From NCBI GenBank assembly GCA_947179155.2, contig OX359286.1, forward strand, positions 36,671,408 to 36,735,407: a DNA stretch of 64,000 nt, given 5' to 3'. The translations under genes were made by a program, and so were the position numbers. This document shows, piece by piece, positions 63,624 through 64,000 of the stretch. This DNA is from Hedera helix. Lineage: Eukaryota; Streptophyta; Magnoliopsida; Apiales; Araliaceae. The notes under the pieces were generated by a model. That model had not been told where the DNA came from and did no database searches. It saw only the letters and a list, made by a program, of their open reading frames with translations. Position 1 is the first letter of the stretch. The number at the start of each line of letters is the position of its first letter.

Positions 63624-64000
63624 CTGAATTTATAGAACTTTTAACACATGCACAACGAAACTTCGAGATGCATTTGGTAAAAATGTTTCAAAAAGTATTG
63701 AGCATTTTAAATTTAACTATTCAGATGGTGGAAACTCAGTAAGCTTAAATGCTAAAGCTGCGTCCAAATATTAACATGAACCCGAAACACAAGTGAATGA
63801 GCAGGCACTTCACTTATCAAGAATAAGTAAATACAAGACGTCAGGCACTACACACATGAATTTTTCTAGCTAATAACAATTAGTGGCACCTAAGAATCAA
63901 ATATTCTAGTAAGGCAGGTATTGAAATATAGCTTAGCCTTTAAGCAATTGCAGAAAATGTTTAGATATATAGAGTTTTAAGGAGTTTTATTAAATGGCTT
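63624..64000 (-). other. Intron of the 5-phosphatase gene reaching the window edge
   Basis: The acceptor AATTCAG|GG at 63624 implies an upstream exon. No donor or exon was recognised up to 64000, so this is taken as intron. Confidence 0.5.

Overview
The window is eudicot plant nuclear DNA. It is AT-rich, has genes of 4 to 12 short exons with GT-AG introns, dense (TA)n microsatellites, many miniature inverted-repeat elements (MITEs), and plant-only or plant-type proteins: a BSK receptor-like cytoplasmic kinase, a plastid pyruvate kinase, an NPF transporter and TOM2B. The species cannot be named from the sequence. No bacterial, organellar or viral genes, no CRISPR and no rRNA were seen. Every gene model below was spliced by hand. 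For each complete model the exon lengths add up to an intact reading frame, except that the 5-phosphatase gene runs off the right edge.

Layout: 1-7.5 kb is gene-free and holds a tRNA-derived SINE with a perfect target duplication. Then come a UBL-SAYSvFN membrane protein gene (-, 7.5-11.3 kb), the glycine cleavage H-protein gene (+, 14.3-15.8 kb), a small unrecognised gene with a 5'UTR intron (-, 16.8-18.5 kb) and a BSK gene (-, 19.7-26.3 kb). A 12-kb gene-free, element-rich interval (26.3-38.5 kb) follows, with a non-autonomous CACTA element and several MITEs. After it lie an NPF7.3/NRT1.5-type transporter (+, 38.5-42.5 kb), a PKP3-type plastidial pyruvate kinase (-, 45.1-52.8 kb), TOM2B (+, 54.2-56.6 kb) and a type I inositol polyphosphate 5-phosphatase (-, 59.6 kb to beyond the edge).

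The genes do not form one pathway: they cover photorespiration (H-protein), brassinosteroid/immune signalling (BSK), xylem nitrate/potassium transport (NPF7.3), plastid glycolysis for fatty-acid synthesis (pyruvate kinase), an ER-associated UBL protein, a tobamovirus host factor (TOM2B) and phosphoinositide signalling. What links them is conserved neighbourhood: from memory, Arabidopsis carries H-protein 3, NPF7.3, PKP3 and TOM2B in the same order at At1g32470, At1g32450, At1g32440 and At1g32370.

No wholly new gene system was found. The most informative structure is in the transposable elements. One Tourist-like MITE has its own empty site preserved in a tandem duplicate about 220 bp away. 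A Harbinger-type MITE carries a ~1-kb ATT/AAT array and ends about 145 bp upstream of the H-protein start codon. A sister copy with another MITE nested in it sits in a BSK intron.
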